A stretch of 64,000 nucleotides of DNA from Brumimicrobium salinarum (GCF_002844555.1 NZ_PJNI01000001.1:124001-188000); one strand, 5' to 3'. Positions 27,715 to 36,786 are shown, numbered from the stretch's first letter. Translations and numbers: made by a program. Notes: a model not told the origin generated them from the sequence alone.

Positions 27715-29220
27715 TCAGAATCCGAACGAATAATCATTCCATAAATTACTTCTTATTCCACCGTAAACAAAAAACTGATGCTTGAAATTGGCCGTATTTC
27801 CATTTTGAAACTCAACTCCTGGTCTTATGAACAACTCAATTCGCATTTTTTCAAAAACTTGGTAGTTTAATTCAGTTGAAAAATGAAAACGATTTAATTT
27901 ACCATTTCCTCCAATTCTGTATCCGTACTCATAAGGCCGATCAGTATATGGTTGATAGATATCTGCACCAAAAGAAAGACTATCATTTGCGTCTTGGCCA
28001 CCTTGTTGTACGAAAAAGAACTGTGGTTTCAAATGTAATTTGGGGGTGAATTCAAAGGCCATTTCAGTATACAACTCAACAAAATTTGCTCCTAAAGGAT
28101 GAGCCAATGAACGCCCCTGATTACCATAATTTGTACTTAAATTAAGATGCGAATACGTAAATGGTCGAGCAAAATTTAACTCTATAAGCCATTTCATTTT
28201 TGTGTTTTGAAGACTGTTTTCACCTTTCACACCCAATTGACCACTGTATTTATTTGCCCACCATCTACTTCGAGTAATTAATTCACGAAACACAAAATCA
28301 TCTATTGCAAATTGTCCATAGATCATAAATTTTGTAAACTCGTAACTTAAATTAAGCCCTAACAATAACCTGTCCTGCGATCCCAGGGCATACTCACTTG
28401 GTCGATAAAATAAAAACGGATTCAAATAAGTAACGTCATAACCGCGATTCATCAGCGTGTCTTTTGGAGCAAAAACAACCGATTCAAAAATACCAACTTG
28501 AAAACGTTTTGTGATTTTAAAATTAAAGAAATGCGTTGAAGCGAACTTTCGTTTCAATCCTTCATAGGGATTTTCTTTAAAGAATTGAAATAAATTACTC
28601 ACCTCAATACGCCAAAACTGAGTTCTTAATTGAGCAAATGGATAAGGAGCTCCATAATCAGAAAGAAGTAATGACCTTTTTCCATGGCCTATAAAGTTTT
28701 GATCGATTCCCGCTTGAATATTCAAAAAAGTATAAGGTGTGTAGCTCAAGCGAATTTTAGGTTGTAATCCTATTTGAGATCCAGCATTATGATTATTCAA
28801 AAAAAACGTTTTATATACTTCGTGATATGAAGGTTGTGCAATTCCGCTTTCAAGATAATTCCCTGTTAATAGTATTCGTGCATAAAGTTGATCATTCCAA
28901 TGTCCGGAGAAACCAAAACCTCCACCGCTAACAAATGAATATTGTTTGTTCTGCTCAGAAAGAAGTGCTCCTGCAACATGCACAACAGGAAAAAAATCTA
29001 TTCCAAAAGTGTTTTTATTCTTAGAGGTAGATGTGTGTATAGGTAGTCCAAACAAAGGAGAGGACTTTAGGTTTGGTAAAATGGGATTAGACAAAGATAA
29101 TGTATCATCAAAAAAGGTGTCTTCATTTAGTAAACCAACTGAAGCTGATCTAACATGGTTTTCTTGCGCATTGATCGCTGAAAAAAAACATATTATGGAT
29201 ATGTAAAACAATGTGCGCAT
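27715..29220 (-). CDS. RemB-like outer-membrane protein, copy 1
   Basis: 501 residues with a signal peptide ending INAQ. The remainder looks like an outer-membrane beta-barrel: many alternating hydrophobic strands and a C-terminal aromatic residue (SFGF). The motif GHGKRSLLLSDYG is shared with the neighbour at 29220-30788, where it reads GYGHRSLLLSDNS. This motif and length fit RemB, a protein needed for gliding in Flavobacterium johnsoniae; identity is a recognition from memory. Its ATG overlaps the previous stop by one base (TAATG), so the two are coupled. Confidence 0.7.
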   Translation of the reverse strand: MRTLFYISIICFFSAINAQENHVRSASVGLLNEDTFFDDTLSLSNPILPNLKSSPLFGLPIHTSTSKNKNTFGIDFFPVVHVAGALLSEQNKQYSFVSGGGFGFSGHWNDQLYARILLTGNYLESGIAQPSYHEVYKTFFLNNHNAGSQIGLQPKIRLSYTPYTFLNIQAGIDQNFIGHGKRSLLLSDYGAPYPFAQLRTQFWRIEVSNLFQFFKENPYEGLKRKFASTHFFNFKITKRFQVGIFESVVFAPKDTLMNRGYDVTYLNPFLFYRPSEYALGSQDRLLLGLNLSYEFTKFMIYGQFAIDDFVFRELITRSRWWANKYSGQLGVKGENSLQNTKMKWLIELNFARPFTYSHLNLSTNYGNQGRSLAHPLGANFVELYTEMAFEFTPKLHLKPQFFFVQQGGQDANDSLSFGADIYQPYTDRPYEYGYRIGGNGKLNRFHFSTELNYQVFEKMRIELFIRPGVEFQNGNTANFKHQFFVYGGIRSNLWNDYSFGF

Positions 29221-30788
29221 TAAAAATCAAAGTATTGGTTATTAATCGCTGTACGCATTCCAATTGTTAGGGACCCGTTTGCTGTTGTTGGTGACAAATC
29301 TGTACTGCTTTCTCTATAATGTCCAGCTAAGAAAACTCTTAGTTGTGTAGCAGGGTTAACAACATATCCCAACTTAAAGTGTCCATTCAAAACACGTGTA
29401 AAATCATTGGGAGAAATAACTAGTTTTGATTCAAACAGCTGTGATTTATTCGTCATGGGTTGATGTGCATCGTAAAAAACGGCAGCAACTTCTGTAAAAA
29501 AACCCTTCCATTCGTAATTTAGTCTTATAACGACTTCCTTAAAGCCGTTACCTAAGGTGTGAGCTAGCGGTAAATTAAAATGTGTGTATGCCAAACGGGG
29601 ATTGTTCGCTGCATATAAAGTTTTATTTGCATGATTATATTCAGCTTGAAAATGTAATTTTTTTACTCCAAAGACATTTGCATTGCGGTATCCCAATTGA
29701 AAACCAAAAGCTTTATTTTTAAAATCATCAGTTACTGTTTGCAGATAAACAAGATGTTTTGGGTGAAAGCGCCAACCGATATTAACTCCTAATAAGTTTT
29801 TTAAGTCGGATATTTCGCTCCCGTTTAAAGCAGTATTAATGCCAATTAATGGTTGATAAAAATAAGGATTTACGCGTTGACTAGATGTAGCTTCGTCCCT
29901 CAAATAGACAGTAGATTCAAAAACACCGATAGACAAAGTAGGTATGGGCTTATAGTTTAGGTAATGCACGCCAATTCCCTTTCTTTCATAAGGAGCTTCA
30001 ATCAAGTTTGTGTGTACTTTACGAATTAAGTTAAGCTGTTTTCCACGCATCAATGTGTAAGATAGTTTAGGAGTAATTTTCCAATCGATAGAAAGATGCG
30101 TATAATTAAATGAATTATCAGATAACAATAAAGATCGATGTCCATACCCAAAAAACCTTGGCGCATTTCCGAATTGAAACGTTAACTTATCATTAGGAGT
30201 AAGTCGCACATAGCTGACCGAAGATGCGTAATCGAAACCATTAACTTTAAAAGGTTTTGTTCTTCCTCCACCAGGGATTACAGCATTCGTTTGCGTATAA
30301 ACACCATTTTTGGGATAATACTCTCCGCGATCTGTAAAATAATCGGTTTGATAAGCTAAATACCTTCCTTGATTTTCGAAAAACGCAGTATAAAATGAAA
30401 ATATATTTTGAATGTGTCCTTGCGCTTGAACGCCACGGGTATTTTGAAAGATGTAGTTAGCACCTTCATTTAGAACATCCTTTCCAATTGATAAATTCAA
30501 TACGGGATCAACTGCTAACAAAAAATGTTTCCCTGTAGGTTGAATAAAATGTTCTTGAAACAGCTTCCGATAAATCCATGTTCGCGTGGTGTCTTTTTTG
30601 GGAAAATCAACTTGAGCTTCTGAATACGAAACAGGAAAAAAACCTTCTCCTAGCATGTCAGAATGAGCGGCTGATAATATAATTTGATCTTTAACATTAC
30701 TAGATATCGGTAACAGAATTTCTTGACTAAAAATTGAGCTTTTAATCAACAAGATTGATATCAGAAGAAGTAAGTTAAATTTTTTCAT
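29220..30788 (-). CDS. RemB-like outer-membrane protein, copy 2
   Basis: 522 residues; signal peptide ending IFSQ. It is a paralogue of the 501-residue neighbour: same order, the shared SLLLSD motif, and similar strand-turn patterns (for instance IGVFESTVYLRDE against VGIFESVVFAPKD). Sequence identity is low by eye. It is probably an outer-membrane barrel and a second RemB-like protein. It starts inside the end of cysQ (14-base overlap) and is cotranscribed. Confidence 0.7.
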   Translation of the reverse strand: MKKFNLLLLISILLIKSSIFSQEILLPISSNVKDQIILSAAHSDMLGEGFFPVSYSEAQVDFPKKDTTRTWIYRKLFQEHFIQPTGKHFLLAVDPVLNLSIGKDVLNEGANYIFQNTRGVQAQGHIQNIFSFYTAFFENQGRYLAYQTDYFTDRGEYYPKNGVYTQTNAVIPGGGRTKPFKVNGFDYASSVSYVRLTPNDKLTFQFGNAPRFFGYGHRSLLLSDNSFNYTHLSIDWKITPKLSYTLMRGKQLNLIRKVHTNLIEAPYERKGIGVHYLNYKPIPTLSIGVFESTVYLRDEATSSQRVNPYFYQPLIGINTALNGSEISDLKNLLGVNIGWRFHPKHLVYLQTVTDDFKNKAFGFQLGYRNANVFGVKKLHFQAEYNHANKTLYAANNPRLAYTHFNLPLAHTLGNGFKEVVIRLNYEWKGFFTEVAAVFYDAHQPMTNKSQLFESKLVISPNDFTRVLNGHFKLGYVVNPATQLRVFLAGHYRESSTDLSPTTANGSLTIGMRTAINNQYFDF

Positions 30789-31604
30789 TAATAAATGGAT
30801 CTAATGACAAGTCAAGTATTTGATGAAAAGCGATAAAATGAGGGTTTTTCAGGTTGGCCTTATTGTATACCAAAGGAAGTCCCGTTTCAAGGTTTATTAC
30901 CTGTCCTCCTAATGCTTCATAAATCGCTTGTCCAGCAGCAATATCCCATTCCATAGTTGGTGCAAATCGTGGATAAACATCTGCATTTTGATTAACTAAT
31001 TCAAAAAACTTGAGGGCCGAACCCATGGCTTGCGCTACGACTTTACCCTTATTTTTTTCAATATGATCTACTAACTTTTGAAGATTTCCAGAATAATGAC
31101 TTCTTGAAGAAATCATTCTCAACGGCTGATTGACAGTTTTAAATCGATTTAACGTTCTCCATTTTAAAGGGTTTAATGCATCTTCGTAAGTAGTTTGAAA
31201 TGCTCCTATTTTTGTGATCCGATTATAATTTCTTTGTTTACAGGCGACGCAATTAAACCAAACACAGGCTGATTATTTTCAATCAGTGCAATATTAATAA
31301 CAAATTCGCCATTTTTCTTTAAGAATTCTTTTGTACCGTCTAAAGGATCAACACACCAAGATTTTTCCCAATGTTGTCGAACATTAAAAGGTTTTTTCTC
31401 TAGTTCTTCGCCAGTAATAGGAATACCTGTTGTTGCGAGATGTTTTTGAATAATTTTTGAAGATTTAAAATCGGCAATGGTAACTGGACTTCCGTCTTCC
31501 TTATCAATTCGCTCAAAATCACCCGCATAAACATCCATAATAGCTGTTGAAGCTTCAAGTGCAGCTTGAATAACGATTTTATATTGATTGAAAAAATTAT
31601 TCAT
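30775..31604 (-). CDS. cysQ: 3'(2'),5'-bisphosphate nucleotidase, frame broken near an A5 run
   Basis: About 275 residues if joined. The first part (31604 to 31206) has GEELEKKPF and VDPLDGTKEF, the metal-binding motif of the inositol monophosphatase fold. It stops at GSQK (31206-31208). In the -1 frame the coding continues KIGAFQTTYEDALNPLKW, then RMISSRSHYSGNL and TMEWDIAAGQAIYEA, the second conserved motif. One base is missing at A5 (T5 on the plus strand, 31209-31213). CysQ removes PAP from sulfate assimilation. It overlaps deoC by 8 bases. Confidence 0.82.
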
Positions 31605-32325
31605 TCATTAAATTTGAAACCAATGAACTAGCACCAATGCGCAGTGTGTTTGGATCAACAAAATCTTTTCCCAAATGTTTTTCAACGACTTCTAAATAAG
31701 CTAATGCGTCTTCATAGGTGCGAACACCACCACTTATTTTTAGTCCTACTTTTTGAGATGAAGGCAAATCAGCAATTACCTTAGCCATTGTTTCAACAGC
31801 CTCAATACTTGCACCAGGAAAATCTTTTCCCGTTGATGTTTTTATAAAATCTGCACCTCCTTCAATAGCTAATTCACTTGCTTTTTTAATTCTTTCGGCG
31901 GTTTTTAAATATCCCGTCTCTAAAATAACCTTCAAATTCCGTTTAGGCATCAGGCCTTTATAGGCTTGAACTTCTTCAACTACATGGGCATAGTTTCCAC
32001 TATCGAAAGCGCCTAGATTAAGCACAATATCTACTTCATCAACACCTGCTTCTAGGGCGAGTTCACACTCATTAAGTCGGGTTGATAAAAAGCCTTGTGC
32101 ATTTGGAAAGTTTCCAGCCACAACTGCAACATTAACTTTAGATTTTTCAAGTTTTTTAACGGCTAAGCTAGAGAAATTAGGAAACAAACATACAGCAGCT
32201 ACAGGAAATCCCTTTTGCTCAAAGCTCAATGCTTGCTCTAAAAAGTCATTAATAGATGTTTCAGCATCAAAAGCATTTAAGGAGGTTAAATCTACTAAAG
32301 CGCAAACTTCTTTTTTTGTGTACAT
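31597..32325 (-). CDS. deoC: Deoxyribose-phosphate aldolase
   Basis: 242 residues, usual size. It cleaves 2-deoxyribose 5-phosphate to glyceraldehyde 3-phosphate and acetaldehyde in nucleoside catabolism. DFIKTSTGKDFPGAS holds the Schiff-base Lys, and GLKISGGVRT the second catalytic Lys; the opening EVCALVDLTSLN fits too. It overlaps the cysQ start by 8 bases and leads the deoC-cysQ-RemB-like-RemB-like run. The TonB terminator precedes it. Confidence 0.94.
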   Translation of the reverse strand: MYTKKEVCALVDLTSLNAFDAETSINDFLEQALSFEQKGFPVAAVCLFPNFSSLAVKKLEKSKVNVAVVAGNFPNAQGFLSTRLNECELALEAGVDEVDIVLNLGAFDSGNYAHVVEEVQAYKGLMPKRNLKVILETGYLKTAERIKKASELAIEGGADFIKTSTGKDFPGASIEAVETMAKVIADLPSSQKVGLKISGGVRTYEDALAYLEVVEKHLGKDFVDPNTLRIGASSLVSNLMNE

Positions 32326-32365
32326 TTTAAGTGAATTATAAAGTTACAAAGTATAAAATTTCGAT

Positions 32366-32397
32366 TAAAAAAAAAGCCTATCGAATGATAGACTTTC
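32366..32397 (-). terminator. Terminator after tonB
   Basis: On the minus strand a 10-bp stem AAAGTCTATC / GATAGGCTTT (one G-U pair) with an ATTC loop, then a run of nine T. It starts 17 bases past the stop codon of the TonB gene. Confidence 0.8.
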
Positions 32398-32413
32398 AAT
32401 TATATTAAATGAC

Positions 32414-33085
32414 TTATTGCAGAATAAAATTAATCGGTATTCTACATCTTGCTCTTACCGCTTCTCCTTTAGATTCAGCAGGTTTCCATTTTGGCATTGA
32501 ACGAACAACACGTTTTGCTTCCAAATCAATTTCTTTCGACACACCTCTTAAAATCTTCACTTGTTCTATAGAGCCATCTTTATTCACAACAAATTCAATA
32601 AATACACGTCCGGCATCACCAAGCTCCATTGCTATTTCAGGATATTTAATGTTTTCTGCCAAGAACTTTTTCATTGCTGCGGTTCCACCTGGGAATCCTG
32701 CCTCAACATCTGGGTATTCAACAATCTCGGCAGGAGGTGCTGGAGCTTCAGGTTCATCAGGAATTTCTTCAGTTTCTACTTGTTGCTGTTCATCCTCATC
32801 TTTATTTTCTGCCAATTCTATCTCTTCACTTGGTTCTGGAGGTGTTTCTAATTGCTCTACCTCTGGCGGTTCATTTTCAACAATCTCTTCCTCTTCTTCA
32901 ATGACCTCATTCTCCTCAGGAATATCTTTCACTTCCTGATCATCTTTTCCATCGTTTACAATCTCCACTTCGTTTTTGTACGAAAAGGAAAGCGTAATAA
33001 GACTTCCAACAATAAAGAAACCTAAGAAAAGAAGCGGCAAACGCATTCGTTCATTATCGTAATCTGGATTTTTTTTAACTGCCAT
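32414..33085 (-). CDS. TonB energy transducer
   Basis: 223 residues. A basic N-terminus and one membrane segment (about 16-34) are followed by an acidic and proline-rich spacer (EEEEEIVENEPPEVEQLETP, PEAPAPPAE) and a TonB C-terminal domain (about 130-223; VEAGFPGGTAAMKKFL, IEFVVNKDGSIEQVKIL). It would transmit proton-motive energy to outer-membrane receptors. The spacer is rich in Glu and Pro as usual for Bacteroidota TonBs. ExbB and ExbD are not nearby. It is a single gene. Confidence 0.9.
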   Translation of the reverse strand: MAVKKNPDYDNERMRLPLLFLGFFIVGSLITLSFSYKNEVEIVNDGKDDQEVKDIPEENEVIEEEEEIVENEPPEVEQLETPPEPSEEIELAENKDEDEQQQVETEEIPDEPEAPAPPAEIVEYPDVEAGFPGGTAAMKKFLAENIKYPEIAMELGDAGRVFIEFVVNKDGSIEQVKILRGVSKEIDLEAKRVVRSMPKWKPAESKGEAVRARCRIPINFILQ

Positions 33086-33132
33086 AACTATAAATTTTAT
33101 TCGATGTTCAAATATTTAAGCAAAAATCGTTC

Positions 33133-33516
33133 CTAAAATTCAATCTTATATTCTTGATAAATTAATTTGAATAAAACGATTCCAAAAATACAACCAATTC
33201 CATTAGCAATCAAGTCGAGGACTTCAAAATTTCTTGAAACAATGACAAATTCTTGAATTAATTCAACGATAAAACTAATGGAAAAGCTACCAAAAAGACT
33301 GATTTTTAAGGCATGATTTCGTAAAAAGTGAGAAATATTTTGTCTTCTTAAACCAATCGACCAAAACAAACTTTGCAATAAGTACATTACAAAATGGGCT
33401 AACTTATCCACACCTTCAAACTGAAACTCTCTCAAGTTTACGTTTGAACTCGGTACTAAACTAACCACTACTACAAAAGACGTCCAAACAAGACTGGGTA
33501 AAATAAATCTTAACAC
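33133..33516 (-). CDS. VanZ family membrane protein
   Basis: 127 residues, four hydrophobic segments. The phrase VDKLAHFVMYLLQSLFW is the VanZ signature (DKxxHxxxY), and VELIQEFV fits the family. VanZ-like proteins affect teicoplanin resistance in Gram-positives; the role here is unknown. It lies 6 bases downstream of gcvH and is probably cotranscribed, an arrangement I recall in Bacteroidota. Confidence 0.85.
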   Translation of the reverse strand: MLRFILPSLVWTSFVVVVSLVPSSNVNLREFQFEGVDKLAHFVMYLLQSLFWSIGLRRQNISHFLRNHALKISLFGSFSISFIVELIQEFVIVSRNFEVLDLIANGIGCIFGIVLFKLIYQEYKIEF

Positions 33517-33522
33517 AAGTTT

Positions 33523-33900
33523 TTAACCTATCATCTCTTTATACGCCTCAGCACTCATCAGTTCATCAAGTGCATCTGTATCTGAAGTTTTTACTTTTAT
33601 CATCCAACCTTCTCCGTACGGATCAGAGTTAACCAATTCTGGATTAGCCTCTAGCTCTTCGTTGAAAGTAACAACCTCTCCTGTAACAGGCATAAATAAA
33701 TCAGAAACTGTTTTCACGGCTTCAATAGAACCAAAAACTTCTTCTTTTTCGAGTGTTTCTCCTTCTGTCTCTACTTCTACAAAAACAATATCACCAAGCT
33801 CACTTTGAGCAAAGTCTGTAACCCCAATTGTTACCACATCTCCTTCAACCAAACACCATTCATGGTCTTTCGTATACTTTAAATCCGCAGGTATATTCAT
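33523..33900 (-). CDS. gcvH: Glycine cleavage system H protein
   Basis: 125 residues. The lipoyl lysine lies in [13 protein letters not shown] (Lys63), the classic position. H protein carries the aminomethyl group between the P, T and L proteins. Neither gcvP nor gcvT is in the window, so this is the stand-alone form common in Bacteroidota. A TACATTTG box lies 20 bases upstream. Confidence 0.96.
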   Translation of the reverse strand: MNIPADLKYTKDHEWCLVEGDVVTIGVTDFAQSELGDIVFVEVETEGETLEKEEVFGSIEAVKTVSDLFMPVTGEVVTFNEELEANPELVNSDPYGEGWMIKVKTSDTDALDELMSAEAYKEMIG

Positions 33901-33919
33901 TATAATTTATTTTTAAATC

Positions 33920-33927
33920 CAAATGTA
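33920..33927 (-). promoter_or_regulatory. -7 promoter box of gcvH
   Basis: Minus-strand TACATTTG matches TAnnTTTG and ends 19 bases before the ATG at 33900. Confidence 0.5.
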
Positions 33928-34094
33928 AAATTTTTAAATCAAATTACTCGATTTTTTACAAATAAATTAGTGTTTTCAATGGTTTTGGGTAAAATGGATG
34001 ATACATCACTTAGTCTATTCCCATCTAATGATTAGACATTAAAGCTTTTCGTGCCAAAAAACTATAAATTGTATAAGTCATTGATACAATTTTA

Positions 34095-34102
34095 TATTTT
34101 TG
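34095..34102 (+). promoter_or_regulatory. -7 promoter box of prfB
   Basis: TATTTTTG matches TAnnTTTG and ends 5 bases before the ATG at 34108; a TTG at 34069-34071 lies 23 bases upstream as a possible -33 element. Confidence 0.5.
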
Positions 34103-34107
34103 CAGAT

Positions 34108-35193
34108 ATGGTGAATACTGACCAAATAAATACCCTCAAAACACGCACGAATAAATTATTCGAATATCTTTCTATTGACGAAAAGAAGAGGAAAATTCAT
34201 GAAAATGAATTGAAAGCTCAAGATCCAACATTTTGGGACGACCCGAAGAAGGCTGAAATTGTTTTAAAACAAAACAGACAACTTAAATTTTGGGTAGAAG
34301 CTATTGCTACGCTTAATCAGCAGATAGAAGACCTAGAGGTTTTACTTGAGTTTTTTAACGAGGGCTCAGGCTCACAAGAAGAAATTGAATTGCTTCATAC
34401 TGAAATCACAGAAAAGGTGGAAGAACTTGAATTAAAAAACATGCTTTCGGGCGAGGAAGATAATCTTAATGCTGTATTGCAGATTACCGCAGGAGCAGGA
34501 GGAACAGAAAGCTGTGATTGGGCAAGCATGTTGTTAAGAATGTATTTGATGTGGGGAGAGAAAAACGGCTACAAACTAAAGGAGCTTAACTACCAAGAAG
34601 GCGATGTTGCGGGTATAAAAACAGTAACCATTGAATTTGATGGTGATTTTGCGTTTGGTTATTTAAAGGGTGAAAATGGTGTTCATCGTTTGGTGCGTAT
34701 TTCTCCTTTTGATTCAAACGCTAAACGACACACCTCTTTCGCTTCTGTTTATGTTTATCCCCTAGTAGATGATTCAATAGAAATTGAAATAAATCCAGCT
34801 GAAATTACTTTCGAAACATTTAGATCTGGTGGTAAAGGTGGACAAAATGTAAACAAAGTGGAAACCGCGGTTAGATTACGTCACGAACCTTCAGGAATCG
34901 TAATCGAAAATTCAGAATCTCGTTCACAATTAGGTAATAAAGAAAAAGCAATGCAATTGTTAAAATCTCAGTTATATGAATTAGAGTTGAGAAAAAGACA
35001 AGAAAAAAGAGCTGAAATTGAATCAGAAAAGAAGAATATAGAATGGGGCTCACAGATTAGAAATTACATTATGCACCCTTATAAATTAGTAAAAGATGTG
35101 CGCACCGGTCATGAATCTGGAAATGTAGATGACGTGATGGATGGTGATATCAATTCATTTTTAAAAGCGTATTTAATGGAATTTGGCGCTTAA
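34108..35193 (+). CDS. prfB: Peptide chain release factor 2
   Basis: About 361 residues from the ATG at 34108. The GGQ loop (SGGKGGQNVNK) and the SPF codon-recognition tripeptide (RISPFDSN) identify RF2, which releases peptides at UAA and UGA. The segment corresponding to the well-known E. coli frameshift site reads through without interruption (LFEYLSIDEKKR, codons for Leu-Ser-Ile-Asp); no in-frame TGA or CTTTGA is present. A GTG at 34051 would add 19 poorly conserved residues and overlaps the promoter box, so it is rejected. Confidence 0.94.
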   Translation: MVNTDQINTLKTRTNKLFEYLSIDEKKRKIHENELKAQDPTFWDDPKKAEIVLKQNRQLKFWVEAIATLNQQIEDLEVLLEFFNEGSGSQEEIELLHTEITEKVEELELKNMLSGEEDNLNAVLQITAGAGGTESCDWASMLLRMYLMWGEKNGYKLKELNYQEGDVAGIKTVTIEFDGDFAFGYLKGENGVHRLVRISPFDSNAKRHTSFASVYVYPLVDDSIEIEINPAEITFETFRSGGKGGQNVNKVETAVRLRHEPSGIVIENSESRSQLGNKEKAMQLLKSQLYELELRKRQEKRAEIESEKKNIEWGSQIRNYIMHPYKLVKDVRTGHESGNVDDVMDGDINSFLKAYLMEFGA

Positions 35194-35242
35194 CTTACGA
35201 AAGAGTCAATTATATTTTGTATAATTAAAAAAACACAATAAC

Positions 35243-36232
35243 ATGTCTGAAGAAACGGAAAACAATCAAGCAACAAACAATCCAGAAGAAAAGAAGTCAT
35301 CAGCAGGTATTTGGATTCTCATCACTGTTTTAGCCCTACTTGGCGCTGGTGTATTGGGGTGGATGTACTCTAAAGAATCGAGTGCATACGAAAGTTGCCA
35401 AACGACAAACGCACAACTCGAAAAAGAAATGAAATCCATGAATGAAGCATTAGGTGGATACATTGAAGGAGCAACTAATGATCTGAGAACAGATTTTCAG
35501 CAAATGCTAAAAACCTATGATCAATTGATTGAAAAAGATGCCTCGAAATCTGATAGTTTACAAGCCCAAAAAGACAGTATTAATGTACTTCTTGCTAAAT
35601 TAAAAGACAATCGTAACCGGAGTTATTATGAAATTGGACAACTCAAAAAGAGAAATGAGCGTTTGCGTGAAATCATGAATCGATACCTTATAACGATTGA
35701 TTCTTTAAACACTTTAAATGTTGATTTAACATCAAGACTTGATCAAAAAAGTTCAGAATTAGATCAAACTCAGAGTGAAAGAGATGAATTGAGAAAACAA
35801 AATGAACAAAATGCGGAGTTACTAACCAAGGGTGCAAAATTAAACGCCTTTAACTTTAAAAGTGAAGGTTTACGCTATGCAACATTCGGAGGAAATACCA
35901 AAAGCGTAAATAGAGCGGGAAGAACAGAAATTCTTTCCAGTACCTTTACCATTGGTGAAAATAAAATTGCGCGTCCGGGTAATAAAACAATTTACATGCA
36001 AATTACCGATCCAAACGGACAAGTAATATACAGGCGTCCAAATGATGTAACGCAGGTTGCAGGAAGCGAAATTTTATATACGGGTAAAAGAGAAATCAAT
36101 TACCAAGGCCAATTGTTAGATATGACTATTGTTTACAATTTGGAAGGTAATGAAATTCCGAGTGGAAATTACATAGTGAAAATATTTGCAGACGGAGCAT
36201 TAATAGGGAAAGACACTTTCACATTAAAATAA
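35243..36232 (+). CDS. Coiled-coil membrane protein of unknown function
   Basis: 329 residues. A hydrophilic N-terminal tail (about 1-22), one membrane segment (about 23-42), then a long coiled coil (about 48-200), and a beta-rich C-terminal domain (about 205-329) with KTIYMQITDPNGQVIYRRP and SGNYIVKIFADG. The topology is Nin with a large periplasmic part. Relatives in Bacteroidota are often labelled by loose coiled-coil similarity only; I cannot name a function. The next gene begins 2 bases past its stop and is probably coupled. Confidence 0.7.
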   Translation: MSEETENNQATNNPEEKKSSAGIWILITVLALLGAGVLGWMYSKESSAYESCQTTNAQLEKEMKSMNEALGGYIEGATNDLRTDFQQMLKTYDQLIEKDASKSDSLQAQKDSINVLLAKLKDNRNRSYYEIGQLKKRNERLREIMNRYLITIDSLNTLNVDLTSRLDQKSSELDQTQSERDELRKQNEQNAELLTKGAKLNAFNFKSEGLRYATFGGNTKSVNRAGRTEILSSTFTIGENKIARPGNKTIYMQITDPNGQVIYRRPNDVTQVAGSEILYTGKREINYQGQLLDMTIVYNLEGNEIPSGNYIVKIFADGALIGKDTFTLK

Positions 36233-36234
36233 AA

Positions 36235-36627
36235 ATGTGGAGTAAATTTAGTTATTTATCATATTTAGCATCATTGGCATTCTTGCTGATGATGCTTTTT
36301 CGTTTTAACCCATTAAATCTGTATAATTTTGATTTAATCTGTATATTAGGTCTGTATGCATTTGGACTCATTGGATTTGTATTTTCTATTCTATCCGTGT
36401 TTCTAGACAAGAGAAAAAGCAAAAAGAATCCATATCAAAGCTTTGTTGCTTATATGGGAATGATACTTGTTTTTACAGGTATAGTTTTTAGATTAATGCA
36501 TTGGCCCTTCCAGCTCCTATTTCTTCTTGGTGGACTAGTATTAATTGTCATTTCATATTTTATCAAAAAGGAGAAGCCTAATTCAAAAAACGATCTACTC
36601 GATGATCAATTGATGGATGAGCAATGA
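36235..36627 (+). CDS. Small GldL-like membrane protein
   Basis: 130 residues with four hydrophobic segments. The stretch GMILVFTGIVFRLMHWPFQ resembles the first membrane segment of GldL (ALFKIMHWPG), a T9SS and gliding motor component. It lacks the long C-terminal cytoplasmic domain of true GldL. It starts 2 bases past the coiled-coil gene, so both proteins may act in one membrane complex. The GldL likeness is from one motif only; the function is unknown. Confidence 0.65.
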   Translation: MWSKFSYLSYLASLAFLLMMLFRFNPLNLYNFDLICILGLYAFGLIGFVFSILSVFLDKRKSKKNPYQSFVAYMGMILVFTGIVFRLMHWPFQLLFLLGGLVLIVISYFIKKEKPNSKNDLLDDQLMDEQ

Positions 36628-36762
36628 GACATAATTAAAAAAGCCAAAATTTTTCACAAAATTGATTTCATATCAGAGCAGGCACTACGCTCAACCACAT
36701 CATATTAACTAATAAACGCTATGTTTTAACACGATAATTTCTATTATCATCAGTTAAATGAA

Positions 36763-36770
36763 TATTTTTG
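36763..36770 (+). promoter_or_regulatory. -7 promoter box of the SCO gene
   Basis: TATTTTTG matches TAnnTTTG and ends 16 bases before the ATG at 36787. Confidence 0.5.
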
Positions 36771-36786
36771 TATCAAAATAAATGTC

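Noticed and set aside
34051-34107. GTG start for prfB that would add 19 residues
   Set aside because: The extension is unlike RF2 homologues and overlaps a TATTTTTG promoter box just before the ATG at 34108.
34108-34250. Programmed +1 frameshift site in prfB
   Set aside because: No CTTTGA and no in-frame TGA near the N-terminus; the frame is continuous.
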